Assembly: GCA_016191325.1 (NCBI GenBank)
Contig: JACPOV010000008.1
Location: forward strand, 1,098,351-1,162,350
DNA length: 64,000 nucleotides
Source of the DNA: Candidatus Dependentiae bacterium
GTDB lineage: Bacteria; Babelota; Babeliae; Babelales; JACPOV01
Reading direction: 5' to 3'
Position numbers and translations under genes: made by a program. This document shows, piece after piece, positions 18,045-26,691 of the stretch. The first letter of the stretch is position 1. Every line of letters begins with the position of its first letter. The notes beneath the pieces were generated by a model. The model ran no database searches, was not told the origin of the DNA, and worked only from the letters and a program-made list of their open reading frames with translations.

Positions 18045-18890
18045 TTATAAAATTTTATGGCCGAGACTGGTAGGCTCAGGGTTTTTTGAAAAATTTACGT
18101 ACACTGCGCTTATTTTTGTTGTCAAAATGGCCGAAGCCTTTTGCTCAAAAGAATTTTTATCTCCAGTCACAAAACATTCGAGCGACGAGGGAAAAGTTGC
18201 ATTCTCTTCATTTGGGTAAAAATTTGCAAGCGCGAGCGTTTCATCGGCGGAAATTAATGTAACGTTATCACCCAAAACATAGTTAATTTCATCTTTTATG
18301 AGCGCGTAATGGGTGCAGCCTATAATAAGCGTATCAATCGAATGAGTTTTCATCGGTGCTAAATATTCTTCAAGTAATACTTTAATTTTTTCTCTATCAA
18401 TTTTTGCTGCTTCAATAGTCGGTACTAATTCAGGGCATGCTTGTTCAATAATCGAAAACTGATTATTGAGGGACAAGAGCATTTGTTTGTGAGCATGGCG
18501 ATCAATGGTGGCGGGCGTGGCAATGATGCCAATTTGCCCCGTTTTTGTTTGCGCGGCGGCTACTTGGCAGACTCTGTTCATCACGCCAATTATTTTTAGT
18601 TCGGGAAATAAGTGATGCAGATCGTCAAGCGCGATGGCAGATGAAGTGTGGCAGGCGATGATACAAACATCTATTTGTTTTGTTATTAAGAATGAAACTA
18701 TTTGAGCGCTAAAAAGTTTTATCTGCTCAGCTGTTTTATTTCCATAGGGTAGATTCGCGGTATCTGCTACATAAAAATAATCGGCAGCATACGAATTCAT
18801 TAATTCTTGAAGAACAGTTAGCCCGCCGATTCCTGAATCAAATACGCCAATTCTTTTTCTTATCAAATGATTTTCCCGTTTTTTATGCAC
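18045..18890 (-). CDS. murI: Glutamate racemase
   Basis: Makes D-glutamate for peptidoglycan. Motifs: 'RIGVFDSGIGGLTVLQEL' (near 12), 'YVADTANLPYGNKT', the first catalytic cysteine in 'ACHTSSA' and the second in 'IIGCTHYAL'. In most racemases the first motif is ACNTASA, so the substrate-contacting Asn is His here. 281 residues is slightly long for the family. It starts three bases after the exported WD40 gene and is probably translated from the same message. Confidence 0.9.
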   Translation of the reverse strand: MHKKRENHLIRKRIGVFDSGIGGLTVLQELMNSYAADYFYVADTANLPYGNKTAEQIKLFSAQIVSFLITKQIDVCIIACHTSSAIALDDLHHLFPELKIIGVMNRVCQVAAAQTKTGQIGIIATPATIDRHAHKQMLLSLNNQFSIIEQACPELVPTIEAAKIDREKIKVLLEEYLAPMKTHSIDTLIIGCTHYALIKDEINYVLGDNVTLISADETLALANFYPNEENATFPSSLECFVTGDKNSFEQKASAILTTKISAVYVNFSKNPEPTSLGHKIL

Positions 18891-18893
18891 GTT

Positions 18894-20303
18894 TTATAAA
18901 TCTATATATGTGTGCCCAACGCATCCCCATAATGCGCGCATTCCCGATTGCAGATACGTTGAAGCATTTGGATCATATACTGTTATCTTCTTTTCAAGCA
19001 TTTTTTGCAAACGAGGATCAAGCTTACTCCACTCTTGGGATAGTTTTTCGTTTGTAAGATCAAATGACCCTTTGTGATGCAGAGCGAGTATCATAAAACT
19101 CATTTGAATCGGAGAAAATGAACCATTATTAACGGCGTCCATGGTGTTTTTTAGAAAGCTTAAATCTGTAGATACAGCACCATTTCTTGATAATGAGGTG
19201 AGAGTGGTTTTATCGCTGAGATCCAAGTAAAGATTATTTTTTAGGTCTCTGTGGATAATAGGGGTTATGTCTCCATTATTCGCATTAAGAAAATAGATTT
19301 TTCCTTTATTGGTGAGCGCCATTATGCCAAAATCTAGGGGCTTAAAATTTGTTACGTACTCATTATCGAATGGTTTGATTTTTTTTATAAGTTTTTTTTG
19401 TTTGGCATCCCATAAATTCACGGTCGAATCACATGCAGCAGAAACCAAAAGATTTCCTTTGTAGGCGAGAGAACTTATTTGTGAAGAATGTGTTTGCTTT
19501 GAAATATGAGGATTATCTTTATCGTCAATATCCCAAAAAGCAATTTTTCCATTAGCAAGCCCGCCCGCAATTTGGGTATCCTGCTCACCAAATGCAACGC
19601 TCACTATGGTGCTATCAACCGATTTATCGTAACTCAAGATTTCTGCACTCGTAGTTTCTGGAGATTTGGCTGTTGGGATCTCCCAGATATTCACATTCGT
19701 ATCGCGACCTACCGACGCAAAAAGTGTTTCTTTATGATTCAATACAAGATCGGTAACTGCTTGTTTCGTCTTAAAAACATTCTCGATTGTTCCTGACTTT
19801 GTATCCCAGATACAAATATTGCCTTCGTGGTCCGCTGAGATAAGTTGGTCTCCATCTTTAATAAATTTAAGACATGAAACCGTTCCACGATGTCCTTTCA
19901 AAGGTCTTTTTATTGGTCCATCTATTAGATGAATACTATCTTGATAGCCATTTGCCGAATATTTTGCGCAAGCTGCAAAGGAATGTGGTTCAGTAGGAAG
20001 TTCATAGAGATGCTTGGTGCACGAGAGTGGAGATTGTTCAACCAGAAAATTAACTATGGATGGATTTGCTTGAGCAAGTTGTTTTGATGTTTCAGCTTTA
20101 TTGCATTGCAAGTTGATTAGCTCGAGGAGCTTTTTCGGATTTTTTTGTAAACCTTCTGAAAAGTCTTTTATAAATTTTTCAGAGAGGGAAGAATACTTGA
20201 TTGTACCTTCAGTTAAGGGTGCGGGAGCAGTTTCATTTGTTTGTTCCATCGCAGATGAAAATGCGGAAATTAAAATAATGGGCAGTAAGATTATTTTTAG
20301 CAT
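18894..20303 (-). CDS. Exported WD40 repeat protein
   Basis: 469 residues with a signal peptide (1-18, 'SAFSSAMEQ'). At least four WD40 blades are readable: 'GHRGTVSCLKFIKDGDQLIS' with 'ICIWD', 'VTDLVLNHKETLFASVGRD' with 'NIWEI', 'IVSVAFGEQDTQIAGG' with 'AFWDI', and 'ISSLAYKGNLLVSAACD' with 'NLWD'; a weaker one follows. Helical segments flank the propeller. WD40 proteins usually act as protein-binding platforms. Export suggests a periplasmic or host-facing partner, which cannot be named. First gene of a unit with murI. Confidence 0.8.
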   Translation of the reverse strand: MLKIILLPIILISAFSSAMEQTNETAPAPLTEGTIKYSSLSEKFIKDFSEGLQKNPKKLLELINLQCNKAETSKQLAQANPSIVNFLVEQSPLSCTKHLYELPTEPHSFAACAKYSANGYQDSIHLIDGPIKRPLKGHRGTVSCLKFIKDGDQLISADHEGNICIWDTKSGTIENVFKTKQAVTDLVLNHKETLFASVGRDTNVNIWEIPTAKSPETTSAEILSYDKSVDSTIVSVAFGEQDTQIAGGLANGKIAFWDIDDKDNPHISKQTHSSQISSLAYKGNLLVSAACDSTVNLWDAKQKKLIKKIKPFDNEYVTNFKPLDFGIMALTNKGKIYFLNANNGDITPIIHRDLKNNLYLDLSDKTTLTSLSRNGAVSTDLSFLKNTMDAVNNGSFSPIQMSFMILALHHKGSFDLTNEKLSQEWSKLDPRLQKMLEKKITVYDPNASTYLQSGMRALWGCVGHTYIDL

Positions 20304-20410
20304 TTCTAAGCACCCTTAATGGAATAAAGTTACATTGTATTATGGCGCTTAATCATAATGAATATTGGTTAAAATGCCAATCTGCCAGAATTATTTTTAT
20401 AAAACAAAAC

Positions 20411-20440
20411 AAAAAAAGGGGCAGCAAAAATGCTGCCCCT
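20411..20440 (-). terminator. Intrinsic terminator of rpsA-ndk
   Basis: On the minus strand, a 10-bp stem (AGGGGCAGCA with its complement, loop of four) at 20417-20440 is followed by seven U residues. It lies about 23 bases after the ndk stop. Confidence 0.9.
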
Positions 20441-20462
20441 GATAAAACGCTTTTTAAAACGT

Positions 20463-20873
20463 TTATTTTTTTAAATGCGGAAAGAAGAATGCAATTTCTT
20501 CTGCAGCCGTTTCAGGCGCATCAGAACCATGCACTGCATTTTTGCCAATATCGGTGGCAAACTGCGCGCGAACTGTGTGAGCTTCCGCTTTTTTAGGATC
20601 GGTTGCTCCCATCAAATCACGCCATGCTTTTATCGCATTATTTTTTTCAAGTGCCATAATAACAACCGGCGCTGAAGAAATGAACGTCGTCATTTCTCCA
20701 AAGAACGGTCTTTCCTTATGAACCGCATAAAACTCTTGAGCTTGTTTTGTGCTCAATTGTTTTTTTTCCATTGCGACGATCGTAAAACCATTGTTCTCAA
20801 TAAGATCGATGATTTTTCCGCTGTTTTTCGCCGCAACTGCATCCGGTTTAATAATAGCGAGTGTTCTTTCCAT
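20463..20873 (-). CDS. ndk: Nucleoside diphosphate kinase
   Basis: 136 residues, within the normal range. Balances NTP pools by phosphate transfer through a phospho-histidine. N-terminus '[20 protein letters not shown]' and active-site segment 'NAVHGSD' with the catalytic His are present, as is 'RPFFGEM'. Starts five bases after the rpsA stop and ends at a strong terminator. Confidence 0.96.
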   Translation of the reverse strand: MERTLAIIKPDAVAAKNSGKIIDLIENNGFTIVAMEKKQLSTKQAQEFYAVHKERPFFGEMTTFISSAPVVIMALEKNNAIKAWRDLMGATDPKKAEAHTVRAQFATDIGKNAVHGSDAPETAAEEIAFFFPHLKK

Positions 20874-20878
20874 ACTGG

Positions 20879-22702
20879 TTATTCCTTATCATCGCCAGAT
20901 TTTTGACGAGCTGCATGCTTTTCAAGCTCAATTTGCAAGAGAGATTTTGGCTTGATAGCCGGTTCTTCTGTGCGCATTTTGCTTGGCTTTTTCATCATTG
21001 CCGGTTTTTCACGCGGCATTTGATGGCGAGAAGATTGAACTTCTCTTTCTACAGGTTCTTCTTTTGTTTTCAAGCTCAAACCAAGTTTATGATCTTCTTT
21101 GGTGATCTTGATAACGCGGAACTCGCTCTTTTGGCCGACTTTAAGCACATCTTCTACTTTTTCGATATTTTGATCTGAAAGTTCTGAAATGTGTACAAGC
21201 CCTTCAATACCATTTGGAAGTTTAACGAATGCGCCGAAGTTGATGATTTTTGAAACTTCACCTTCAACGATGCTGCCAACTGGATATTGTTGTTCAATTG
21301 TTGCCCATGGATCTTGCGTTAGTTGCTTGATGCCAAGTGATACACGCTTATTTTGTTCATCAATGCCCAAAATAACCGCTTCAACTTCTTGTCCGCGTTT
21401 ATAAACGTCAGCAGGATGCGCAATGTGCTCGGTCCATGAAAGATCCGAAATATGAACAAGGCCGTCGATTCCTGGCATTAACTGAATGAAGATACCGAAA
21501 TCGGTAATATTCGTGATTGGCCCTTTAATAGTTTGACCAATTTTGAATTTCTCGCTCACTTGTTTCCAAGGATTATCTTGCAGCTGTTTAATGCTGAGCG
21601 ACATGCGACGATTTTCTTTATCGATCGAAACAATAACCGCTTCAACCTCATCGCCTACTTTGAAATGCTTATGCAAATTCTCGATGCGGTCGGTCCATGA
21701 AATTTCTGAAATGTGGACCAAGCCTTCAACGCCTTTTGCGATCTCGACAAAGAAACCATAGTCAGCGATGCTTGAAATCTTACCTTTGACTTTCGCGCCA
21801 ATAGCAAGACCGCCAGCAACTTTATCCCATGGATTTTCTGTAAGCTGCTTCATGCCAAGAGAAATCTTCTCGTTATCTTTATCAAACGAAAGGACTTTTA
21901 CCGTAATTTTGTCACCGATGCGAACAAGTTCGCTTGGGTGAGCAATGCGGCCCCAGGTCATGTCGGTAATATGAAGCAATCCGTCCACGCCGCCGATGTC
22001 GATAAATACTCCGTAATTCGTAATATTTTTGACAACGCCTTGAATAACTTGGTTTTCAGAGAGTGTACCCAAGATCTTCTTGCGAGATTCGGAACGCAAC
22101 TCATTAAGGAATTTGCGACGGGAAATAATAACGTTTCCACGTTTTTTATTAACCTTAATAATGTAAGCGGTAATTGGCTGACCAACAAATTGATCAAAAT
22201 CAGCAACACGTTGCAAATCAACTTGTGAACCAGGCAAGAATGCCGGAATACCAATATCAACGCTCAAGCCACCTTTAACTTTGTGAGTAACAATACCTTC
22301 AACAGGTTTGCCTTCTTCAAAGAGCTTCATAATAGTATCCCATGCACGAAGCGCCTTAGCTTGTTCATAAGAAAGGCTGACGTTACCATCAACGTTTTCT
22401 AAATCTTCAAGCAACACTTCAATATCGGTGCCGGGAGTGATTTTTTGCAAATCCATTTTATTAAATTCATACGGAGGAATAAGTCCGTATGATTTGAATC
22501 CAATATCCACAAGAACGCCATCATTATCGGCGCGAATAACTTTTCCGGTAACGATTTTTCCTTGAGAAAGCTTATCTGTTTGGCTTTCATACAAGGAAGC
22601 AAGTTCGGTTTGTTGATCTTGATTGAGTTGGATTGATTCGTCTTGTGCCCATGACGTTTGTACTTTGCGGTACTGCTGCGGGCGCATTAATTCTTTGGAC
22701 AT
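20879..22702 (-). CDS. rpsA: Ribosomal protein S1, six S1 domains
   Basis: Starting at 22702, where AGAGGA stands five bases upstream, gives 607 residues; the open frame extends to 22741. Six S1/OB domains are readable, with starts like '[19 protein letters not shown]', '[17 protein letters not shown]', '[17 protein letters not shown]', '[16 protein letters not shown]', '[16 protein letters not shown]' and '[16 protein letters not shown]'. S1 binds mRNA on the 30S subunit for initiation. The last 60 residues are a basic, Pro/Met/Lys-rich tail. Co-transcribed with ndk. Confidence 0.95.
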   Translation of the reverse strand: MSKELMRPQQYRKVQTSWAQDESIQLNQDQQTELASLYESQTDKLSQGKIVTGKVIRADNDGVLVDIGFKSYGLIPPYEFNKMDLQKITPGTDIEVLLEDLENVDGNVSLSYEQAKALRAWDTIMKLFEEGKPVEGIVTHKVKGGLSVDIGIPAFLPGSQVDLQRVADFDQFVGQPITAYIIKVNKKRGNVIISRRKFLNELRSESRKKILGTLSENQVIQGVVKNITNYGVFIDIGGVDGLLHITDMTWGRIAHPSELVRIGDKITVKVLSFDKDNEKISLGMKQLTENPWDKVAGGLAIGAKVKGKISSIADYGFFVEIAKGVEGLVHISEISWTDRIENLHKHFKVGDEVEAVIVSIDKENRRMSLSIKQLQDNPWKQVSEKFKIGQTIKGPITNITDFGIFIQLMPGIDGLVHISDLSWTEHIAHPADVYKRGQEVEAVILGIDEQNKRVSLGIKQLTQDPWATIEQQYPVGSIVEGEVSKIINFGAFVKLPNGIEGLVHISELSDQNIEKVEDVLKVGQKSEFRVIKITKEDHKLGLSLKTKEEPVEREVQSSRHQMPREKPAMMKKPSKMRTEEPAIKPKSLLQIELEKHAARQKSGDDKE

Positions 22703-22937
22703 GTAATCCTCTGATCGAGAGATGGTTAGAAGGTGAAACATATAACTATAAAATAATTAGAAAATAGCATACCAAGAGATTGACCAATTGGCAAATTTAG
22801 CTCGATTAGATCGATTTATGCGCGGCTCAGGTTTTTTCGGCTCTTAATTCTCTTGTTTTATGAGTAGAAAATGCGTAATTCTGAAAATTATTAAAGCTTA
22901 TGAGCTCTGTTGAATCTATTAAAAAAAGAGGTTTGCG

Positions 22938-23234
22938 ATGGCCAAATACGGCAAAAAATCACAAGCAAAAGTAAAACATGCGATGGAAGAGATGAAAGAG
23001 GGAACTCTAAAAAGCGGAAAAAGCGGCAAAACGGTGACCAACCGTAAGCAAGCTATCGCAATAGGTCTTTCTGAGGCTCGCGCAGAAGGAGCAAAGGTGC
23101 CATCTGCAAAAAAGAAAGCATCTCCTACAAAAAGAAAAGCTGCGCCTAAAAAAAAGGCCGCTTCAGCTAAAAGAAAAACAGCGGCACGCAAAACTGTTAG
23201 CCGCAAAAAGACGGTAAAAGCTAAAAAACGATAA
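22938..23234 (+). CDS. DUF6496-type protein with histone H1-like tail
   Basis: 98 residues. Residues 1-52 ('KVKHAMEEMKEGTLKSGKSG' and 'NRKQAIAIGLSEAR') match small bacterial DUF6496 proteins. Residues 53-98 are almost only Lys, Ala, Arg, Thr and Ser, as in histone H1-like and HU-tail DNA-binding proteins. DNA or RNA compaction is likely from composition but unproven. GAGG precedes the ATG. A ten-base gap leads to the next small gene. Confidence 0.8.
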   Translation: MAKYGKKSQAKVKHAMEEMKEGTLKSGKSGKTVTNRKQAIAIGLSEARAEGAKVPSAKKKASPTKRKAAPKKKAASAKRKTAARKTVSRKKTVKAKKR

Positions 23235-23243
23235 AGAGGAGTT

Positions 23244-23441
23244 ATGTTTATGATCGGATTAATTATTTTATTCCTGCTTTTGGCAGGTGCGACCGGATTT
23301 TTGGGTTTTTTCACGACGATGTTTGTAGGTGCAGGACTGCTTATTGTCAAAGTTCTGTTTTTTATCTTCGTCATTTCATTTATAGCTTCAGTGATTCGCC
23401 ATCTAATGGCGCCACCCCCACCACACCATCACCACAAATAG
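23244..23441 (+). CDS. Small membrane protein, DUF1328-like, His-tailed
   Basis: 65 residues with two hydrophobic helices: 'LIILFLLLAGATGFLGFF' and 'IVKVLFFIFVISFIASVI'. The second resembles the 'AKILFFIFLVLF' core of DUF1328 proteins. The last 12 residues are four prolines, four histidines and a lysine, a possible metal-binding tail. The ribosome site AGAGGAG is strong. It shares a transcript with the histone-like gene and ends at the hairpin at 23453. Confidence 0.7.
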   Translation: MFMIGLIILFLLLAGATGFLGFFTTMFVGAGLLIVKVLFFIFVISFIASVIRHLMAPPPPHHHHK

Positions 23442-23452
23442 CATCAAATAAA

Positions 23453-23476
23453 AGAGGCGCTCCAAGGCGCCTCTTC
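23453..23476. terminator. Bidirectional hairpin terminator
   Basis: A nine-base stem (AAGAGGCGC and its complement, six-base loop) lies between two convergent genes. An A-rich run precedes and a U-rich run follows, so it can act both ways, though the U tract on the plus strand is interrupted. Confidence 0.7.
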
Positions 23477-23493
23477 TCATTTAATAGAAGAAT

Positions 23494-23880
23494 CTATTCG
23501 GCTGGATATATACATAAAAGCTTATTTACTGGCCAAATAAGATCAGTGCAGTCTTTGTTTAAACCCTTACGCCCTTTTGCGGCAAACGTTTGCTGGTCAG
23601 CATAGCCTGCTATTTGGTGAATTTTGTTTTGATAATAGTTGCGGAGTAAAACTAGCCCTAAAAAAGACCCAAAGGCAACCCAGGGGTGGTTGTATATACC
23701 AACACCTACTTGATATGGCGCCATGATAGGGCTAATTTTTATATTAAAACTCGTTTTTTCAGCCAACTGCTCTAAGAGAGTTGATGCTTCTTGGGTTGGA
23801 AACGCCTCAGCCAGGGGCGATTGGGTAGAAATAGCCAGTAAAGCTATTAAAACAATAGTAAAAGATCTTTTAAAAAACAT
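23494..23880 (-). CDS. Exported protein of unknown function
   Basis: The frame is open to 23964, but the ATG at 23880 has GGAGG eight bases upstream and gives a clear signal peptide ('IVLIALLAISTQSPLAEAF'). That leaves a 128-residue product. A second hydrophobic segment ('GSFLGLVLLRNYYQNK') lies near residue 85. No domain was recognised. Convergent with the DUF1328-like gene. Confidence 0.6.
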   Translation of the reverse strand: MFFKRSFTIVLIALLAISTQSPLAEAFPTQEASTLLEQLAEKTSFNIKISPIMAPYQVGVGIYNHPWVAFGSFLGLVLLRNYYQNKIHQIAGYADQQTFAAKGRKGLNKDCTDLIWPVNKLLCIYPAE

Positions 23881-23974
23881 GCGAATAACCTCCGAAAGTT
23901 CCATTTTATAGTAATTTTGCCATGCCATTTCCAGGGCAAAACCTCTATCCTTCATTCTAATCAATATTGTGAGC

Positions 23975-24002
23975 TTGTCAATTTCCCGGATTTTGTTATT
24001 CT
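23975..24002 (+). promoter_or_regulatory. Probable promoter of the DEAD-box helicase
   Basis: TTGTCA (23975-23980) and TATTCT (23997-24002) with 16-base spacing. Transcription from here leaves a 5' leader of about 150 bases that contains several short complementary segments (24081-24151). Confidence 0.4.
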
Positions 24003-24158
24003 AATAAAGAGGCTAAACAAGGCCTTTTTTATATATATATTTTCCTATCTGAAAAGATCGTAGCATATCGCTTCGATGTTATCCTCGTAAGGGATCACCA
24101 ATAGTTGTACTAGAGTGGGCCTGCGGGGGCCTAGGATTACCTTACGCAAGGATACTTT

Positions 24159-25658
24159 ATGAGTACAAATTCTCTTGGTTCTTTTAACGATTTTTCTCTC
24201 CACGCGCAGATTAAACAGGCTCTTACAAGCCTTGGTTTAACCACGCCAACCCCTATTCAAGCTCAAGCTCTTCCTGTGCTTCTTGATAATTCACGCACCC
24301 ATTTCCACGGGCAAGCGCAAACAGGTACAGGTAAAACGCTCGCTTTTGGTTTACCACTTTTACAGGATATTGATCCTGCTATAAGAAAAGTACAGGCACT
24401 GGTTGTTGCGCCAACTCGCGAATTGGCCGATCAAATTTATCAAAGTTTGATTCAGGTAGCACGCTATCGCGGCATTTCTATTGTTCCTATTTATGGCGGT
24501 ATGCCTATTGATCGCCAAATGAGAGAGCTTAATGCAAAGCCTCATCTTGTTATTGGAACACCGGGTCGTCTTAACGATCATATTCAACGCCGTACGCTCA
24601 GCTTGGCCGACATTAAAATAGTCGTTCTTGATGAAGCAGATACGATGCTTGATATGGGTTTTAAAGATGAAGTTGAAGAAATTATTAACATGACCCCAGC
24701 AAATCGCAGTATTTGGTTGTTTTCTGCAACGGTGAAATCAGGAATTAGCGATTTAATGAAATCGCATATGCCAAACCCTGTTTCGGTTCGCATTAACTCA
24801 ACCAGCATTGCAAACGCAAGCACCAAGCAGTTTTATGCTGTCGTTTCTCGCCGTCAACGCTTTGAAGCACTTTCTCGTATTCTTGAAAGTGAAGAAGATA
24901 TGTACGGCTTCATTTTCTGCCCAACAAAAATTATTACAGGCGAAGTTGCCGAATTACTCGGTAAACGTGGCTACAAAGCAAAGCCTATTCATGGCGATAT
25001 GAGCCAATCTGCAAGAAATCAGGTTATTAAAGGATTTAAAAATCGCGAATTCAGCTTTTTAGTAGCAACCGACGTTGCAGCTCGCGGAATCGACGTTGCC
25101 GGTATTACCCACGTTATTAACTATGGCCTTCCTGAAGATCAAGAAAGCTATATTCACCGTATCGGCAGAACTGGCCGTGCAGGAAAAGAAGGCGTAGCAA
25201 TTACTATTATTGATCCGCAAATGCGCTATCGTGTTAATTCGCTCGCGCGTCGTTATAATGTAACTATTGAACCGATGTCGCTTCCTACGGCTGAAGAAAT
25301 AAACCAAAAACGTGTACAAAAAATTTACACAGCAATTACTCAGCAAGCTAGAAAAGAACTTTCAAAGCCAGCTGAAGTTGCACTCTCTGAGCAACTATCA
25401 TCACTTTCTCAAGGTGAACTGATCAAAGCGCTTGTGAGCTGCTCGCAGCAACTTTATGGTGCAGTAGCCCAAGAAGGTGAAGATCTTAATGTCGCTCCTT
25501 CAAGCGATGATCGCGGTGGCGATCGTTCATACCGCCCAAGAAGATTTGGCGGTGGATTTAGCGGCAACAGAGGCGGCGGACGTCGTAGCAGCGGTGGCTT
25601 TGGCGGTGGTCGCAGTGGCAGCAGCCGAGGTTTTAGCAGAAGAATCTACGAAGCGTAA
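24159..25658 (+). CDS. DEAD-box RNA helicase with RGG-like tail
   Basis: 499 residues. ATP-dependent RNA unwinding. Q motif 'PTPIQAQALPVLL' (Gln34), Walker A 'AQTGTGKT' (53-60), 'PTRELA' (85-90), 'GTPGR', DEAD at 158-161, 'SAT' at 189-191, 'RGIDVAG' and 'HRIGRTGRAGKEG' in the second RecA lobe. After about residue 455 the tail is Gly/Arg/Ser-rich, an RNA-binding feature of cold-shock and ribosome-assembly helicases. I give no symbol because CsdA/RhlE/RhlB cannot be told apart here. A long leader with a hairpin over the ribosome site suggests post-transcriptional control. Confidence 0.95.
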   Translation: MSTNSLGSFNDFSLHAQIKQALTSLGLTTPTPIQAQALPVLLDNSRTHFHGQAQTGTGKTLAFGLPLLQDIDPAIRKVQALVVAPTRELADQIYQSLIQVARYRGISIVPIYGGMPIDRQMRELNAKPHLVIGTPGRLNDHIQRRTLSLADIKIVVLDEADTMLDMGFKDEVEEIINMTPANRSIWLFSATVKSGISDLMKSHMPNPVSVRINSTSIANASTKQFYAVVSRRQRFEALSRILESEEDMYGFIFCPTKIITGEVAELLGKRGYKAKPIHGDMSQSARNQVIKGFKNREFSFLVATDVAARGIDVAGITHVINYGLPEDQESYIHRIGRTGRAGKEGVAITIIDPQMRYRVNSLARRYNVTIEPMSLPTAEEINQKRVQKIYTAITQQARKELSKPAEVALSEQLSSLSQGELIKALVSCSQQLYGAVAQEGEDLNVAPSSDDRGGDRSYRPRRFGGGFSGNRGGGRRSSGGFGGGRSGSSRGFSRRIYEA

Positions 25659-25702
25659 TCCCTCGATACAATTTCTCGCTTCGCGTCGAAATCACTCGGG
25701 AT
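25658..25702. repeat. Single palindromic repeat arm
   Basis: One hairpin arm of the dispersed repeat family, starting at the helicase stop codon. Closing bases are TCCC/GGGA around TCGATAC and CACTC, with an inner ATTTC/GAAAT stem. Confidence 0.75.
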
Positions 25703-25717
25703 AAATCTCGCAATTAA

Positions 25718-25749
25718 GCCCAGCGCAGAAATGTGCTGGGCGTTTTTTT
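25718..25749 (+). terminator. Intrinsic terminator of the helicase
   Basis: Stem GCCCAGCGC with GTGCTGGGC (one wobble pair, six-base loop) at 25718-25741, followed by seven U. Confidence 0.88.
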
Positions 25750-25780
25750 ACATCTATTCTGAAATTATCAAAATTAAATG

Positions 25781-25945
25781 CGCGCATCCCTCGATACAAT
25801 TTTTAACGCGGTTAAAAATCACTCGGGACGAGCGCGAAGGAAAAGACTCTGATTAATAAAATTATAAAAACCAAATTAAGGTAAAAAAAAATAGCATCAA
25901 TTGCGCTCGTCCCGAGTGAACGCCTTGCGTTTGTATCGAGGGATG
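25781..25945. repeat. Paired palindromic repeat, copy B
   Basis: Left arm 25781-25835 and right arm 25903-25945 in opposite orientation, both with TCCC/GGGA closing bases; the left arm also has outer GCGC pairing. The 67-base centre is AT-rich with no gene. It accounts for most of the 464-base non-coding stretch 25659-26122; the remainder holds a single arm, a terminator and the promoter at 26053. Confidence 0.8.
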
Positions 25946-26052
25946 AGTAAAAATAAAGCCTTAAAGAGGTATGTAATATGGACGAAGTATGTTTTCAGTC
26001 TGTAACTATTTGCATTTCCTCCGCTATAAAATAAATCAAAAAGAAATAGCGG

Positions 26053-26081
26053 TTTTCAAGGGATTTAAATTGTGGTAGTAT
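26053..26081 (+). promoter_or_regulatory. Probable promoter for the exported HAD gene group
   Basis: TTTTCA (26053-26058), 17-base spacer, TAGTAT (26076-26081) preceded by TG one base upstream (extended -10). Located about 40 bases before the 26123 gene. Confidence 0.45.
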
Positions 26082-26122
26082 CTAATACGTAGATTATTCC
26101 AGGTAAATGCGAGGTTTTTTTC

Positions 26123-26665
26123 ATGTATAAATACTTTTATTTGTTGATTTCTCTCTTGGTTCCAGTTCATTTTTCTCATGCAGATGAACAAGTTATTATG
26201 CAAATAATGCAATCTGTTCCTTATTCTGTGGAAGATGCTCTCAAAGAATATAAATCTATCCAGCGTGAATATCACGACCTTAGAACAAGATTGAACGGCC
26301 AGTGGATAGCCCGGCGGGGTATCCAGGCTGGCTCAATTGCGATCATGGCAATGCCATTCTCTGAATTCAAAATTGAATCTTTGCGATTGAGTGAAAAAAT
26401 TTTCGTTAGTGCTGCAAGCGTACTTTGTCTTTATGCCCAATGGCTTTTGAAGGTCGCTACTTATGATAAAACAAAAAAAAATATACTCAATATAAGATGG
26501 GATCTTAGATCGTTAGAAAAGCGTTCCGCTGATCTGGTATATTTAGAAGGTGGCAAAGAACTTCACGCAAATATTTGCAAAACCATCTCTGATTGCGATA
26601 AAGAAATAAATGCGATTGAAGCGTATGAGCAAAGAGGAAGTATAGCGCAGTGTTTTCTGCCGTAA
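26123..26665 (+). CDS. Exported or membrane protein of unknown function
   Basis: 180 residues with a signal peptide (1-20, 'HFSHADEQ'). A helical, charged segment follows, then a hydrophobic stretch near 100-115 ('IFVSAASVLCLYAQWLL') and a helical C-terminal part with four cysteines. No family was recognised. It is 26 bases upstream of the first exported HAD-like gene and likely in the same transcript. Confidence 0.6.
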   Translation: MYKYFYLLISLLVPVHFSHADEQVIMQIMQSVPYSVEDALKEYKSIQREYHDLRTRLNGQWIARRGIQAGSIAIMAMPFSEFKIESLRLSEKIFVSAASVLCLYAQWLLKVATYDKTKKNILNIRWDLRSLEKRSADLVYLEGGKELHANICKTISDCDKEINAIEAYEQRGSIAQCFLP

Positions 26666-26691
26666 AATATATACCGTAAATGGAGAATTAT

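Noticed and set aside
20342-20596. Plus-strand frame over the rpsA-ndk terminator and ndk.
   Set aside because: It is antisense to ndk, includes the terminator stem, and has no ribosome site.
24060-24158. Structured leader considered as a tRNA or riboswitch.
   Set aside because: No cloverleaf, no T-arm GTTC-type sequence and no known riboswitch core; kept only as a possible local RNA switch.
25477-25704. Ala/Val-rich plus-strand frame at the helicase 3' end.
   Set aside because: It is a frame shadow of the Gly/Arg-rich tail of the helicase; composition follows from the shifted codons.
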